Source: Phaseolus vulgaris (lineage: Eukaryota; Streptophyta; Magnoliopsida; Fabales; Fabaceae). From it: a stretch of DNA of 64,000 nt. Below, piece after piece: positions 33,740 through 46,329 of the stretch. Below the pieces are notes generated by a model. The model made no database searches and was not told the DNA's origin. It saw only the letters and a program-made list of their open reading frames with translations. Made by a program: the position numbers and the translations under genes. The stretch is taken from the NCBI RefSeq assembly GCF_000499845.2, contig NC_023758.2, forward strand, positions 25,269,520 to 25,333,519. Direction: 5' to 3'. The first letter of the stretch is position 1; each line of letters opens with the position of its first letter.

Positions 33740-35500
33740 TTTTTTTTAAGAAAATACATTCAAGATTACAAAATTTGGAAGGTATTTATGGATCCATAAA
33801 TACTATGGATTCCATAATCCATATTTTTTTTAAAGAAACGCATTCTGATTATAGAATCTAGAATTTTCAATCCAATAATGCATTCTGAATTCTATAATTA
33901 AGAGTTTTTCGGATAACCCATTCTAAAATAAAATAAAAATTAATAAAATAAAGAATATTATTTATATTTTAAAAAATATGGAAGTGTTACAAGAAATTAC
34001 GGAGGTGGGTGAAGAAACAATCCTGAATAAAAGTTTTGGAATTCTCTTTAGACAGGCCCAATGCTATCACAACATTAGATTCGTTTCAATATGGGTTAAT
34101 CATTGGAGGCTTTTGCTTCCGTGCACTATATTATTTTACAACCTACATCATACCACAAAACTAAAATGACATAAATACTCTCATAAGTTCTTTAAAAACT
34201 CTTTTTAAAACTCAAATTCGTGATGGCAATCAGTCCGTCCCACATATGTTCATTTTGTATTTGGTCCGTCCCATATAAAAAAAATACGGGTTGGTTTTCT
34301 TGGTCTATCCCGCAGGTTGATTAGTTTGCGAACCAACATGCATAAGATTCTTTTTTTTAAATTAATAAAAATAAAACTTGTAAATATAAATTTTGAATAA
34401 TTTTTTTTTAAGTTATTTTTTTCTTATTTAATGAATTAATTAAATTATCTTATAATATTATTCTCACGACACCTGTGTAACAAGATATGAGTAAAACGAA
34501 ATTATAATGATATTTTGAATTTAAATGAAATTTGAGTTTCAACCGTACTAATAAATTGAATAATAAAATATTTCATTAAATATATAATTTTTTTTAAGGT
34601 AATACATGTAGACACATGATTACTATTCTAATTTAAAAAATAATATAAAATATTATATATATATATTATTATATATATATAATAATACAATATTTAAATT
34701 TTATTATAGAAAAGATTAAGGTATGAGTATTGCATTTAGCATTTGATGAGTATTGAAACCTAAATAATTTATGCATTTTAGAAAAAAAACAGGAAAACAC
34801 TATTAAATATTAAAAAATCATTATCGAATTTCATGAAAGTATTATGAATTAGGATTGAGGGTAGTTTCTTCCTGTACCTCCATGCCTTTCTTTTTACACC
34901 CCATACTTAAAAAAAAAAACTCAAATTACCTTTTGATATTTTTCATTGAATGTTTTTTCTGTAATTCCAAAATATGGAATTTAGAGACTTCCTGGGTTAT
35001 AAAATATAGAAGTTAAAATTTGAGTTTCGGATTCTATAATATTTTAGATTGCACAATCCAAAATACAAATTTGTATTCTATATTGTAAAATTTGGAATGA
35101 ATAATTTTAGATTTTTCGAGAATATGAGACTACAAGAAGAAATTATGAAAGTGCAGAAAGAAATTTATAAATTTTTAAAATATGTTTGTGTGGACTAAGA
35201 ATTATATAGAATAAGTCTAAACAAATTAACGAGTTGAAATAGACAAATTTTTTTTTTTTTTTAGTAAACTGTAGACCGCCCCCACATTGCTTTGTCATCT
35301 CTTCTTTGATAATTCATATTCTGAAATTTATAACTAACTTTTCGGATTTCACTTTCTAAAATACGTTTTCCATTTTAAAATCATCTCCAGATTCTCATTT
35401 CCAAAAATCAAAATACACACAAATATTTCAAGATTGTTTATTTTGGAAGGTCTTTCCAAAACTCAATTTTCAGAACTAAGCTTCATACTCATCTATTTCA
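33740..35500. repeat. AT-rich spacer with degenerate palindromic ATTC..GAAT motifs
   Basis: Motifs such as GGATTCCATAATCC, GCATTCTGAATTCTATAATT and CACAATCCAAAATAC recur at about 33,800-33,910 and 34,970-35,110, with weaker ones to 35,480. They resemble short legume inverted-repeat minisatellites. A perfect AT hairpin (TATTATATATATA arms) lies at about 34,650-34,690. No gene is supported. Confidence 0.4.
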
Positions 35501-36506
35501 AATAAAAAATTCCACCAAAGGTATTTTTGGAAAAAAATGTACAGTATAAATCTCAAAGGATATAATGCAGAAAACAAAAGCCATGAGTTGATTGCAACAA
35601 TCTCATTCACATAGGTGAAGTATCTTCCTTAATATGCAAGAAAAATAAAAATAAAACACTTGAATACAGGCATGAAAATCATAACCTATTTTATGTATAA
35701 AGTGAATATATAAATAACATGACACAAATCCATCATCAACTTCTCTTACTATCATTTTAGCTACGAAATTGTTACTGAAGTTAAGCTCCAGAGAAAATGC
35801 TTAACCCAACTAATATAATTTAGTCTGAATGTAAGAAGTCATAAAAAGGTAGAATGTATGGTATTCGATCATCAATATTCAGAACCACACAAAACAACAC
35901 CTCTTTCTTATATTTCTTTTGGACAGAAAATTATTTAGTTAATTCTATTGGTCATTCGTTTATTTCTAACTACCTAACTTTTGTTGTTATTTGATATCCC
36001 TGACTTCTTGGATAAACCAACCAAACATATGTATCTGTTTAGGGAATGAAGCCTTACGTCAGAACTAATCCAGAGTTCATGTATAAGACATGTTAGTTAA
36101 AGATTCCATTTAAAGAAAGCTAAGAAATTTTTCTTATAAACTATGTGATTTTAGTTAAGTTTTCTCTCTCTTTTTAAATGTGATGTTGTTAGTATTCAGA
36201 TATTAGAAAAAAATATTTTAATTTAATATATAATTTGACACACTTTATTTTCACGGCAAGAAAATCATTAAATTAAATAGAAACTAATTTTAAAGACCAA
36301 AATAATTAATCACTATATTAATTACATTAGAAACCATTTTATAAACTAAAAAATTATCGGTATCTAAAATATTTTTTATTATTAATAAAAAATTATAAAT
36401 AATTTTTAAATTGATATCTAACTATTAGCTACCAAGGTTTTAACTACTAACTACTTATGTTCTAAATTAGTCTTTATTAGTCTTTTAGAGACTAATTTAG
36501 AATATA
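35501..36506. other. AT-rich spacer, nothing recognised
   Basis: No gene or element is supported in this stretch. It is AT-rich with only very short open frames. Confidence 0.4.
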
Positions 36507-37900
36507 TGTAACATCCCTAATTTTTACCCATATATATAATAAAATAAAAGTAAAACAAACAATATCTAATTAACATATGAATATATACAACTATCTCATA
36601 ATTGTATCTCAAAAAGATATCCCTCTTCATAGGGATTTTAATATATACACAAAAGTTTTAAAACAAAACAAATCACTCAAATTAAAAGCATCTTCTCCTC
36701 TGGTTGATGAACTCTATTACTTGCAACCTCATATGCTCCCGTGTAATTATACTATTAAAGAAAGCAAACACAAACAAAGGACACGGTAAGCTAGTTATAT
36801 AAAAATTTCTATATAATTTCAATTTCAAATTAATGAACATATTTCATCAAGTGTTTATTAAAATTTATAATTCATCTTTCACATGTCAGACTTCTACTTA
36901 CTTACAGCACATAGATACTTGACTCTACTTCCGGAAGACTCATGTATTGAAATTAACATTCAGAGACCTCCACCTATCATACTACTCGCTGTGAAATCCA
37001 CACAGCCATGCGCATAAACATCTTAATATCTCATAATCTCATATGATAGGGTAAATCCATTTGATCTACTCTGATAAGTTTTTTCAAACCTCAGACTTAG
37101 CCAAATGAATATATACCCTAACAACAATCTCAACACAGTATTTCCTTTCCTAAAGATACTATGTCTTGATCACACTATCACGCCATTTCATATCTCATGC
37201 AACACATCAATGCACCATTCAATCACATCATATTTTAGACTTTTCAAAACAATCTAAATATATCTCAAAATTCACTGAAACACAGAACTAAGTTCCTTTA
37301 GTTATATTTTTAAATAAGATTCAGTCACTTAAAAAGAACAAACAATAATACATTAGGCTTTCAAAAGCAAAAATAAAAATTTATTTTTTTTTGTATAAAG
37401 ATTCTAGCTTGAGCGAGAATGGGTCTCGCTCAAGTGAAAATTTTCTCGCTTGAGCAAAATTCAACCCGAGAGCACCCAAAATTTCATCCTAGGTCTCGCT
37501 TGAGCAAGAATTTACTCGCTTGAGCGAGAAGGGACCGAGAGCACCTCCTTTTTCCATTCTATTCTCGCTTGAGCGAGAATTAGCTCGCCTAAGCGAGATA
37601 TGCAAAGAAATCTGCATAATACTATTATGCCTGTTAAATTCTAAACCAACAATTCATTCAATTCATAAATTTATAAATCTACACATTACATTGACAATTT
37701 TTGCTCAGAATGACACAAACACTCTCATTGAATCATTGAGCTATTATGTCCATCTATACATATATATGATTTCTAAATCCAAAATCATTTAAAATCAAAC
37801 AACCAATTCTCAATCACAACACTTTCAATTTCAATCAAATTACAATCTACTCAAAACAAAAAATCCTACAAGAAAATTTGGAACTGGTCAACCCCACATC
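36507..37900 (-). mobile_element. solo-LTR-like block, Ty3-gypsy type, minus orientation
   Basis: Starts TGTAACATCCCTAATTTTTA, the reverse complement of an LTR end ...GGGATGTTACA, comparable to GGGGTGTTACA of the chromovirus LTR at 63,067. On the minus strand the middle contains GTGTGGATTTCACAG, GGTGGAGGTCTCTGAATG and GTCTTCCGGAAG, resembling the order in the 55,356 LTR (GTCTTCCG appears in both). No coding region adjoins. The LTR start on the right (near 37,900) is not resolved. Confidence 0.45.
37404..37602. repeat. array of near-palindromic TCTCGCTTGAGCGAGA motifs
   Basis: Seven copies of a 16-18 bp motif close to TCTCGCTTGAGCGAGA (near 37,406, 37,425, 37,443, 37,494, 37,513, 37,562 and 37,583) occur as pairs or triplets separated by spacers with CCGAGAGCACC. 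One copy is reversed (TCTCGCTCAAG). Each motif is almost its own reverse complement, so both strands can fold into short hairpins. Confidence 0.85.
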
Positions 37901-38120
37901 CAGATCTAATAGATAATAAATGTGTATAAAACTAAATATTAAAAAAAAAATCTAAAAGAGATCAAAATTACAATTTTTGACTTGTTTATATTAAACAACC
38001 GATGTATCATATTAATTCTAGTTGTTCAAATTAAAACAATTATGTATTTTTTCACAATTTTGAGTTTTCTATGTTTTTATTTTTACTATAATTGTTTATT
38101 TTAGTGGAAGGGGTTGTGTC

Positions 38121-38573
38121 GTATGAGATTCAAACACTCTTCTTAAATAGCGTGTCCGTGTCAGACACATGTATAGGATATCGACACTTGTACGACACTT
38201 GTAGGACACGTATCACATATCAATGAAGTGTCTAGTTCAAAAAATATTTGTTAAATTTATGACAATTCTAACACGGTTCTAACACAATTTTAAAAAGGAG
38301 AAATACATTAATTTTCTAAAAACTCAAACTTATTGTATAAAAATTTATTATGATTATAAAAATAAGGAACAAATCCTTTTGAATCAATCATGAAAAACAT
38401 CTTTATGCTCCAAAAAGAATCTGAAACATACTTGTGCACATAAATCTTTATTGTCAATTTATATAATTCATAATTATATAATATATAGATATGTGTCTTC
38501 GTGTCCTACATTTTAGAAATTAGATGTATCTTTATGTCCATATCTGTATCGTATCAGTGTCTGTGCTACCTAG
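38121..38573. mobile_element. MITE 1, 453 bp, 8-bp target duplication
   Basis: Terminal inverted repeats are GTATGAGATTCAAACAC at the left and GTGTCTGTGCTACCTAG at the right (reverse complement CTAGGTAGCACAGACAC). The flanks carry an exact 8-bp duplication, GTTGTGTC, at 38,113-38,120 and 38,574-38,581. The interior matches MITE 2 across its length. It has no coding capacity. An 8-bp duplication is typical of hAT superfamily elements; the family is inferred from that alone. Confidence 0.8.
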
Positions 38574-38839
38574 GTTGTGTCTCATAATATGAAGAGTCAT
38601 AATTCAAAGTTGTATATCAAGATATATGCATGAGTTTTTTTAACAACTTCTGAATTATCTCATATTTTTGTCTTGTAAGAAGAAGATTTTGTGAGAGAAA
38701 AGATAACATCTCAATCAGAAACATATAAATACTTTCTGACTATAAAACTCCTAAATACTCTTTAGTTGCTGGTATCTCATAAAATTTCTCCATATATTAT
38801 TTCAATGATAAAATACAATCTCTTAGAAATGTTAAAAGA

Positions 38840-39075
38840 CTAGTACGATGACCTGTGCAACGCACGAGAATTTTTCTAATATTTTATATGTAAATATTAA
38901 TATTAGAAATAATAATTTTATTTAGATATATAAATTATTAAGTTGATGAAATTAAATTAAATGTATTGCAATAGTATAAGTTTACATACTTTTATATTAA
39001 TGAATTTAATATAACATAAATAATTAAAAATTTATGAATATATTTAACCCGTGCAACGCACAAAATTTTTTACAA
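38840..39075 (-). mobile_element. Helitron-like 3' ends, two copies
   Basis: On the minus strand CTCGTGCGTTGCAC (stem GTGC/GCAC) is followed after 10 bases by CTAG and then T. This fits a Helitron 3' end (hairpin, CTRR, insertion before T). About 195 bp further right a second CCCGTGCAACGCAC hairpin sits in similar sequence without CTAG. The matching 5' end was not found. Confidence 0.45.
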
Positions 39076-39217
39076 CATTTTATTATATATAAATATTAAT
39101 ATTATAATTAAAAAAATATTATTCTTTTACATATGAAAATTGTAAAATTAAGAAATGAAATTAAAATGTTAAAAAATTTAACTTAACTTATTATAAATTT
39201 GTAATATATATTAGTAG

Positions 39218-39639
39218 CTATGAAGCTCAGACACTCCTTTTAAATGGCGTGTCGGTGTCCGATATTCGTATCGGACACTAACACTCGTATGACACATGTA
39301 AGCCACGTATCCGTGAAGTGTCCAATTCAAAAAGTATTTGTTAGATTTCTGACAATTCTAGTACGATTTTAATACAATTTTAAAAAGGAAAAATACATTA
39401 ATTTTCTAAAAATACAAACTTTATTGTATAAATTGTTATTATGATTATAAAAATAAGAAACAAATCCTTGTGAACCAGTCATGAAAAGCATCTTTCTGCT
39501 CCAAAAAATAATCTGGAACATAATATGTGCACATAAATCTTTATTGTCAATTTATATAATTCATAATTATATAATATATAGATTCGTGTCCCGTGTCCCC
39601 GTGTCCCTGTGTCCCCGTGTCAGTGTCTATGCTACATAG
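39218..39639. mobile_element. MITE 2, 422 bp, 8-bp target duplication
   Basis: Terminal inverted repeats are CTATGAAGCTCAGACAC at the left and GTGTCTATGCTACATAG at the right. An exact 8-bp duplication ATTAGTAG lies at 39,210-39,217 and 39,640-39,647. Near the right end is a GTGTCCCC-GTGTCCC minisatellite. It is related to MITE 1 throughout. No coding capacity. Confidence 0.85.
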
Positions 39640-40575
39640 ATTAGTAGTCCACAAATTAATTATAAATAAAAATGAATGAATAATTTTTTGCCATAACAAA
39701 TACATTACAATAGAAAAAAATAATTTGAACAAATTTACATTATATAAATAATTATCTAATATTATTTTCGCATAAGATATTCACGAAGAAAATGAAGTAC
39801 TGTTCACGGACTTCATGCTAAGTTAATATGCAAAAATCTTCCAGAATAATTATTGTAATTAAAAAATTAATTCATTATATTATACCAAGTACAGTTATAG
39901 TAAAAGTAATAAAAAATGTGTGGGTTTTTCCAGAAACATATTGTAGGCGAAAATCATATTAAATTATGAAGTCACATTTTGTCATATAAATTAATACTTG
40001 TGCACATAAATGTTTATTGTCAATTTATATAATTTATAATTATATAATATATAGATCCGTGTCCCCGTGTCCCCGTGTCCCGTGTTCCCGTGTCCCCGTG
40101 TCAGTGTCTATGCTACATAGATTAGTAGTCCATAAATTAATTATAAATAAAAAGGAATGAATAAATATTTGCCATAACAAATACATTACAATAGAAAAAA
40201 ATAATTTGAATAAATTTACATTATATAAATAATTATCTAATATTATGTTCCCATAAGATATTTACGAAGAAAATGAAGTACTGTTCACCAACTTCATGCT
40301 ATGTTAATATGCAAAAATCTCTCAGAATAATTATTGCAATTAAAAAATTAATTCATTATATTATACCAAGTACAATTATAGTAAAAAGTAATAAAAAATG
40401 TGTGTTTCTTCCAGAAACATATTGTAGGCGAAAATCATATTAAATTATGAAGTCACATTTTGTCATATAAATTAATACTTGTGCACATAAATGTTTATTG
40501 TCAATTTATATAATTTATAATTATATAATATATAGATCTGTGTCCCTGTGTTCCCGTGTCCTCGTGTCCAACAAA
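39527..40575. repeat. 473-481 bp tandem amplification of MITE end plus flank
   Basis: GTGCACATAAAT-TTTATTG starts at 39,527, 40,000 and 40,481. Each unit holds the right part of MITE 2, the GTGTCCCC minisatellite, the ATTAGTAG duplication and ~350 bp of downstream DNA (for example GAAGTACTGTTCAC and GAAACATATTGTAGGCG). The third unit is cut off after the minisatellite. The unit boundary lies inside the MITE, so amplification followed insertion. Confidence 0.85.
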
Positions 40576-40679
40576 TAAACTAATTTTATGTATCATATTT
40601 AAATTATAATAATAATATCATAAAATAAGTTTAATAAAAAATACCACATAAATTTGGTAAGTAAAAATAAACACTTATG

Positions 40680-43600
40680 TAAAAAAATGATTCATCCTAA
40701 AAGATGTATAGCTCGAATGTAATAATTTGGTATGTTAACACCTACTTCAAAAATAATCTTATCACATTCTTTTAAGTCATTTAACATATATATTTTCTTT
40801 CATCCCACTTTAAGTTTTGTTGACTTATTTAGCGCGATTTTGTATAAAAATATAATTATATAATTAAATATATATATATATATAAATGTAAATGTGAATA
40901 AGAAAATAAAAAAATACAAATCAAATATTAATATATAAGAAATAAACATTAGCATGTATGAACAAATAAAAAAACTAAACATACTAAAATTAATATAAAC
41001 AATGTTTAAAGATATGTTATAAGAGGATTCATCCTAAAAGGTGAATAACTTGAATTTAATTATTTGGCATGTTAACCTGTGCTTCAAAAACAATTTTATT
41101 ATTTTCTTTGAAATCATTTAACCTACAAAAATTGTTCCATCCCGCTCCAAATTTTGTTGATTTAATTGACACGTTTTCATTTACTATTATAAATAAAAAT
41201 ATAATATATATAATAAATATTATATATATATGCCTAATTGTAAATGAAAAAATAAAAAAAAATACAAATATATGAGAAATAATCATTAGCAAATAAAAAA
41301 AACTAAACATACTAACATTAATATAAACAATCCATGAAAATAAATAATACACATAAATAAATAATTTAAGTATAACAAACTGACAAAACTTTTGAGGAAA
41401 GTAACTAACAATAAACAGTTATGTAAAACAGGAGTCATCCTACAAGCCCAATAATCCAAATTTCATTATTTTGTATGTTAACCTTTGCCTAAAAACAATC
41501 TTATTGTCATTTAATATAAAATTATTTCATCCCGCTCAAAGTTTTGTTGATTTATTCAGTGTATTTTCTTTCAGTTTTTTTTATAAAAATATAATTTATA
41601 TATACATATATACATATATATATATAATAAGAAAATAAGAATATAAAAATAAAATTAATGTAAATATTAATATTAATATATAAGAAACAAACCTGAGCAA
41701 ATAGAATAATTAATTTTAGAAATTTTATTTATTTGAGATTATTATTTAAGTAGGGAATAAAATAATTTAGGATTCGTATTTATTTAATATCTTAGAAAAC
41801 GTAAAAATTTATTGATTTTAGATTTTTATCAAAGAATGATGTCAAATAATGTAGAATGTGGATTTATTTAGAATTTTGATTAATTTAGAAATTTTATTCA
41901 TTTTCGATTTTTATCTAAGAATAACATTACAAATTTTTGGATTTTTATTTATTTAGGATTTTGAAAACTTTAAAATTTTTATAATTTTTTTATTTATTTA
42001 GAATTTTGAAAACTTGAAAATTTTATTTATTTTATATTTTTATCTAAGTAAGAAATAAAATAATTTCTGATATTGTATTTATTTAGGATTTTTAAAATTT
42101 TTTGAAATTTTATTTATGACATAAAATAATTTGTGATTTGTATTTATTTAGGATTTTAGATATATAAGAAATTTTATTTATTTAAAATTTTCATTTAAAT
42201 AGGAATTAAATAATTTAGAATTATTATTTATTAATATTTTGAATAATTTCATAATTTTATTTATTTTATATATTTTATTTAAGTAAGACATTAAATAATT
42301 TAGAATTTTTATTTATTTAAAATTTTAAATAATTTAGAAAATTTATTTATTGTAAATTTTTATTTAAGTATGACATTCAATAATTTAGGACTTGTATTTA
42401 TTTCATATATATATATATATAAATGTCAATGACAAAATAAATTAAAAAAATAAAAAATATATAAGAAATAATCATTAGATATGTAAATAAAAATAAATAA
42501 ACATATAATATATGAACATAAACAATACAGATAAATAAATAATTTAAGTTTAACAAACTGACAAATTTTTTTTAAAAAAGTAAGTAACAATAAACAGTTA
42601 TGTAAAACCAGACTCATCCTAACCCAATTTCATTATTTGGTATGTTAACCTCTGGTTCAAAAACCATACTATTGTCTTCTTCGAAGTCATTTAGCATAAA
42701 ATTATTTCATTCCGCTCCAAGTTTTGTTGATTTATTTGACGCTTTTTTTTCTTCACTTTCTTTTGTATAAAAATATAATTCACATAATTACATATTTGTA
42801 AATAAGAAAAAACTAAAATAAAAATAAAATTATAATGAAAATATTAATATATAAGAAACAAACATCAACCTATACGAATAAGTAATTTTAAAATTTTTAT
42901 TTATTTGAGATTATTATTTAAATATGGAATAAAATAATTTAGGATTTGTATTTATTTAGGATTTAAGAAAGCGTAAAAATTTATTAATTTTTATTTAATA
43001 ATGACATAAAATAGTGTAGGATATGGATTTATTTAGAATTTTTATGAATTTAGAAATTTTATTAATTTTCAATATCTATCTATGAATGACATAACAAATT
43101 TTTGGATTTTTATTTATTTAAGATTTTTGAAAACTTTTAAATTTTATTTATTTTATATTTTATTTAAGTAGAAAATAAAATAATTTACGATTTTGTATTT
43201 ATTTAGGATTTGTAAAAAAATTTGAAATTTTATTTATGTATGACATAAAATAACTTATGATTTGTATTTATTTAGGATTTTAGATATTTTAAAAAATTTA
43301 TTTAATTCAAATTTTTATTTAAGTAGGGTCTTAAATAATTTAGAATGATTATTTATTAATATTTTGAATAATTTTAGAATTTTATTTATTTTAGATATTT
43401 TATTTAAGTAGGACATTAAATAATTTAGGATTTTTATTTATTTAAAATTTTAAATAATTTAGAAATTTTATATGTTGTAAATTTTTATTTAAGTATCACA
43501 TTCACTAATTTAGTATTTGTATTTATTATATATATATATATATATATAAATAAATATAAATGTAAATGACAAAAAAAATACAAATATATAAGAAATAATC

Positions 43601-44309
43601 ATTAGCATATGCGAATAAAAAAAAATAAACTGACTAAACTAATATAAACAATACATGAACATAAATAATACACATAGATAAATAATTCATGTATAACAAA
43701 TTGACAGAATTTCTTAAGAGAGTAAATAACAATGAACCGTTATATGTAAAGAAGGACTCATCTTAAAAAGCAAAATAACCCAAATTTCATTATTTGGTAT
43801 GAAATAATCCTATTGTATTCTTTGAAATCATTTAACATAAAATTGTTTCATCCCGCTCCAAATTATTTAAGTAGGAGATAAAATAATTTAGGGTTTATAT
43901 TTCTTTAGGATTTTAGAAAACGTAAAAATTTATTAATTTTAGATTTCTATCTAAGAATGAAATTAAATAATTTAGGATATGAATTTATTTAGAATTTTGA
44001 TTAATTTATAAATTTTAATTATTTTTTAATTTTATCTAAGAATGATATTACAAATATTTGGATATTTATTTATTTATTTAAGATTTTCAACAACTTAAAT
44101 TTTGATTTAAGTAGGAAGTAAAATAATTTATGATTTAGTATTTATTTAGGATATTTAAAAACTTTTGAAGTTTTATTTATGTATGACATAAAATAAGTTA
44201 TGATTTGTGTTTATTTAGGATTTTGGATATTTAGAAATTTTATTTATTTCAAATTTTCATTTAAATAGGGATTAAATAATTTATAATAATTATTATTATT
44301 TTGATATTT
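40680..44309. repeat. AT-rich satellite with higher-order structure
   Basis: Monomers of about 80-90 bp are built on TATTTATTTAGGATTTT, AATTTTATTTATTTT and TTTATTTAAGTA-GACATTAAATAATTTAGG. A second component, ACTCATCCTAAAAG ... CATCCCGCTCCAA-TTTTGTTGA, occurs near 40,691, 41,030, 41,427, 42,617 and 43,759. The last three are about 1.15-1.2 kb apart, giving a higher-order period; the 41,705 and 42,880 units align over several hundred bases. (TA)n tracts lie next to some units. Confidence 0.8.
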
Positions 44310-44314
44310 AGAAT

Positions 44315-44815
44315 TGAACTGGTAGGCTAAAACTGAGAGGTTAAGCCGAGAGCTAGATACAAGACATAATCGAGAGTTTATGTATAAAAGAATAAAACAA
44401 AATATAAATGTTATTATAATAAGGCCCAATTAAATAAAAACCTGCATTAGGGGGTGCGTAAATAATAAAACGGTGTATAAAGAAAGTCCAAAGGTAAAAG
44501 CATAAGTCCATTATGGAAATTGTATAAATAGGAGGTCAACATAAGAAGCAGGTAAGAATGATTTTTGTGTGATGAACATACATCTATTTCTGACTTTGGC
44601 ATCAGAGCGCCTTGCAGGTACACCCCCCATCTGTGTGAAGGAGAAGCCGAGAGCACCCAACGTGAAGAGAAGCTGAGAGCACCCAGCGTGAGGAGAAGCC
44701 GAGAGGATCCAGCCCAAGAAGAAACCAAGAGAGTCCAGCCCAAGATTGGAAGATTTGTACAAGAGTTAATCTTTTCAACCTGATTCTAGTGTTCTTGGTC
44801 CTTGTTGTAAGAACA
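44315..44815 (+). mobile_element. 5' LTR of Tat element
   Basis: 501 bp, TG...CA. A TATA-like TTGTATAAATAGGAGG lies near 44,520. TTTGGCATCAGAGCGCCTTG and a run of ~26-bp subrepeats (GAGAAGCCGAGAGCACCCA-type) occupy R-U5. It is 50 bp shorter than the 3' LTR because it has fewer subrepeats. Confidence 0.9.
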
Positions 44816-44818
44816 TTT

Positions 44819-44836
44819 TGGCGCCCACCATGGGGC
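44819..44836 (+). promoter_or_regulatory. primer-binding site of Tat element
   Basis: TGGCGCCCACCATGGGGC lies three bases after the LTR end. Such TGGCGCCCACC-type sites are usual for Tat elements; I do not assign the primer tRNA. Confidence 0.8.
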
Positions 44837-44867
44837 CGAGAAGTAGCTGAAAAAGGTTGAAAACAAG

Positions 44868-46290
44868 ATGAATCAAAGAGAAGAACAAGGTGGAGAGCAG
44901 ACAGACAATATTAACATGCTAATGGCAATGTTGGTACAACTACAAACAGAATTTGATATGTTAAAAAATAATAATGAGGAAGAATTAAGTATGTTGAGAG
45001 CCGAAAATGCACATATGAGGAGAAAGTTACAAGAGGAAACAGTTTTGAATTCATCCTTTGAAATCGTTCAGCCTAGAGCACAGGTGAATGAAAGGATTCA
45101 TCACAATGAAAGTTCCCAAACCAAAAGAAGATTGCTTGAAAACTCTGAGGTTTTTGCAGGAACATCTTCCAGAAAGCATCCGTTCTATGATGTTATAGTT
45201 GATACTCCATTACCTGACAATTGGAAAAATTTGACCATTGACAAATATGATGGAAGTACAGACCTTGATGAACATATTGCAATATATACCACTCAGATCA
45301 GTTTATATACGTGGAATGATGCTGTTATGTGCAGGGTGTTCCCTACGACGCTGAAAGGAGCAACATTGAGTTGGTTCACGCGCCTCCCACCTTTGAGCGT
45401 TGATTGTTTCAATACATTGGTGGAAAAGTTTGGTGCTCAGTTTGCAACTAGTCGCCCTCATCATTTAACATCGATTGCCTTGGTAAATATAAGACAAGAG
45501 AAGGGGGAGTCGTTAAGAATGTTCATGGAACGCTTTGGAAAGGTCGCCTTAGGTATTCGAAATCTCAGCCCGTTACCATGCATCATATGATAACAACATT
45601 AAAACCGGGACCATTTGCCGACAACCTTTGCAAAAAACCCGCGACTAATTTGGATGAATTAAGGCAGCGAGCGTCAAAATTTATGCAAATGGAAGAACTA
45701 AGAGAGTTCCGAAGCCAGGTGAGGGTTGATGGAGGTGAAAAAAAGGTGATGGAAAGAGAAAGTGGACCTATGGTCAGAAGGGCCCGAGAAGAGTTTAGAA
45801 GTCGAAAATTCCAACAATACACACCTTTGAATACAAACAGAGCAAGAGTTTTACAGGAAGCCATGGTAGCAGAAATAATACCACCACCAAGAAAAGCAAG
45901 AACACTAGAGAGAGCAAATCACACTAGGCATTGTGAGTATCATAAAAATCATGGTCATCATACAAAAGAATGCATTGGGTTGAAAGATAGAATAGAAGAA
46001 TTGATCCAAGCGGGGCAGTTGAAACGTTTCACCCGAGGAGGAAATACAAGAATGAGGTTAAGTTCGAAGAAAGGTTTGAAAGGGGGAGAGGTAGGAGAGA
46101 GAAGAGTGGAAAGATTTGAAAGAAGAGAAGATAGAAGAGTGGAAAAGAGAGATGATAAAAGGGGTGGAAGGCCAGAGAGAAGAGGTGATAGAGTTTATCA
46201 AAACACCCAATCAGTAAGGCGAAGTAGGGAACAAAGTCTGAGAAGGCCAGTCAGAGGGTTTATAAATACAATTTCAGGTGGGTTCTCTGG
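44868..46290 (+). pseudogene. Tat gag, one frameshift
   Basis: ATG at 44,868. Residues ~15-70 form a heptad-rich coiled coil (MLVQLQTEFDMLKNNNEEEL). The capsid region follows with IDKYDGSTDLDEHIAIY, LKGATLSWFTRLPP and RQEKGESLRMFMERF. Near 45,570 the frame shifts and continues with TTLKPGPFADNLCKKPATNL and RASKFMQMEELREFR. A CEYHKNHGHHTKECIGLKDR zinc knuckle (CX2-type spacing in the Tat style, about 45,930-45,990) and a long Arg/Glu-rich tail come next. The start follows the PBS by about 30 bases, as usual for gag. Structural particle protein; broken. Confidence 0.9.
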
Positions 46291-46329
46291 AAAAGAATCC
46301 TTGTCAACAAGAAAACAACATTGGAGAAG

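Noticed and set aside
34640..34700. structured RNA at a long AT hairpin
   Set aside because: Pure AT alternation pairs by chance in such DNA; no conserved loop or flanking signal.
37404..37602. CRISPR array
   Set aside because: Motifs are irregularly spaced, near-palindromic and occur in both orientations in plant DNA; no cas genes.
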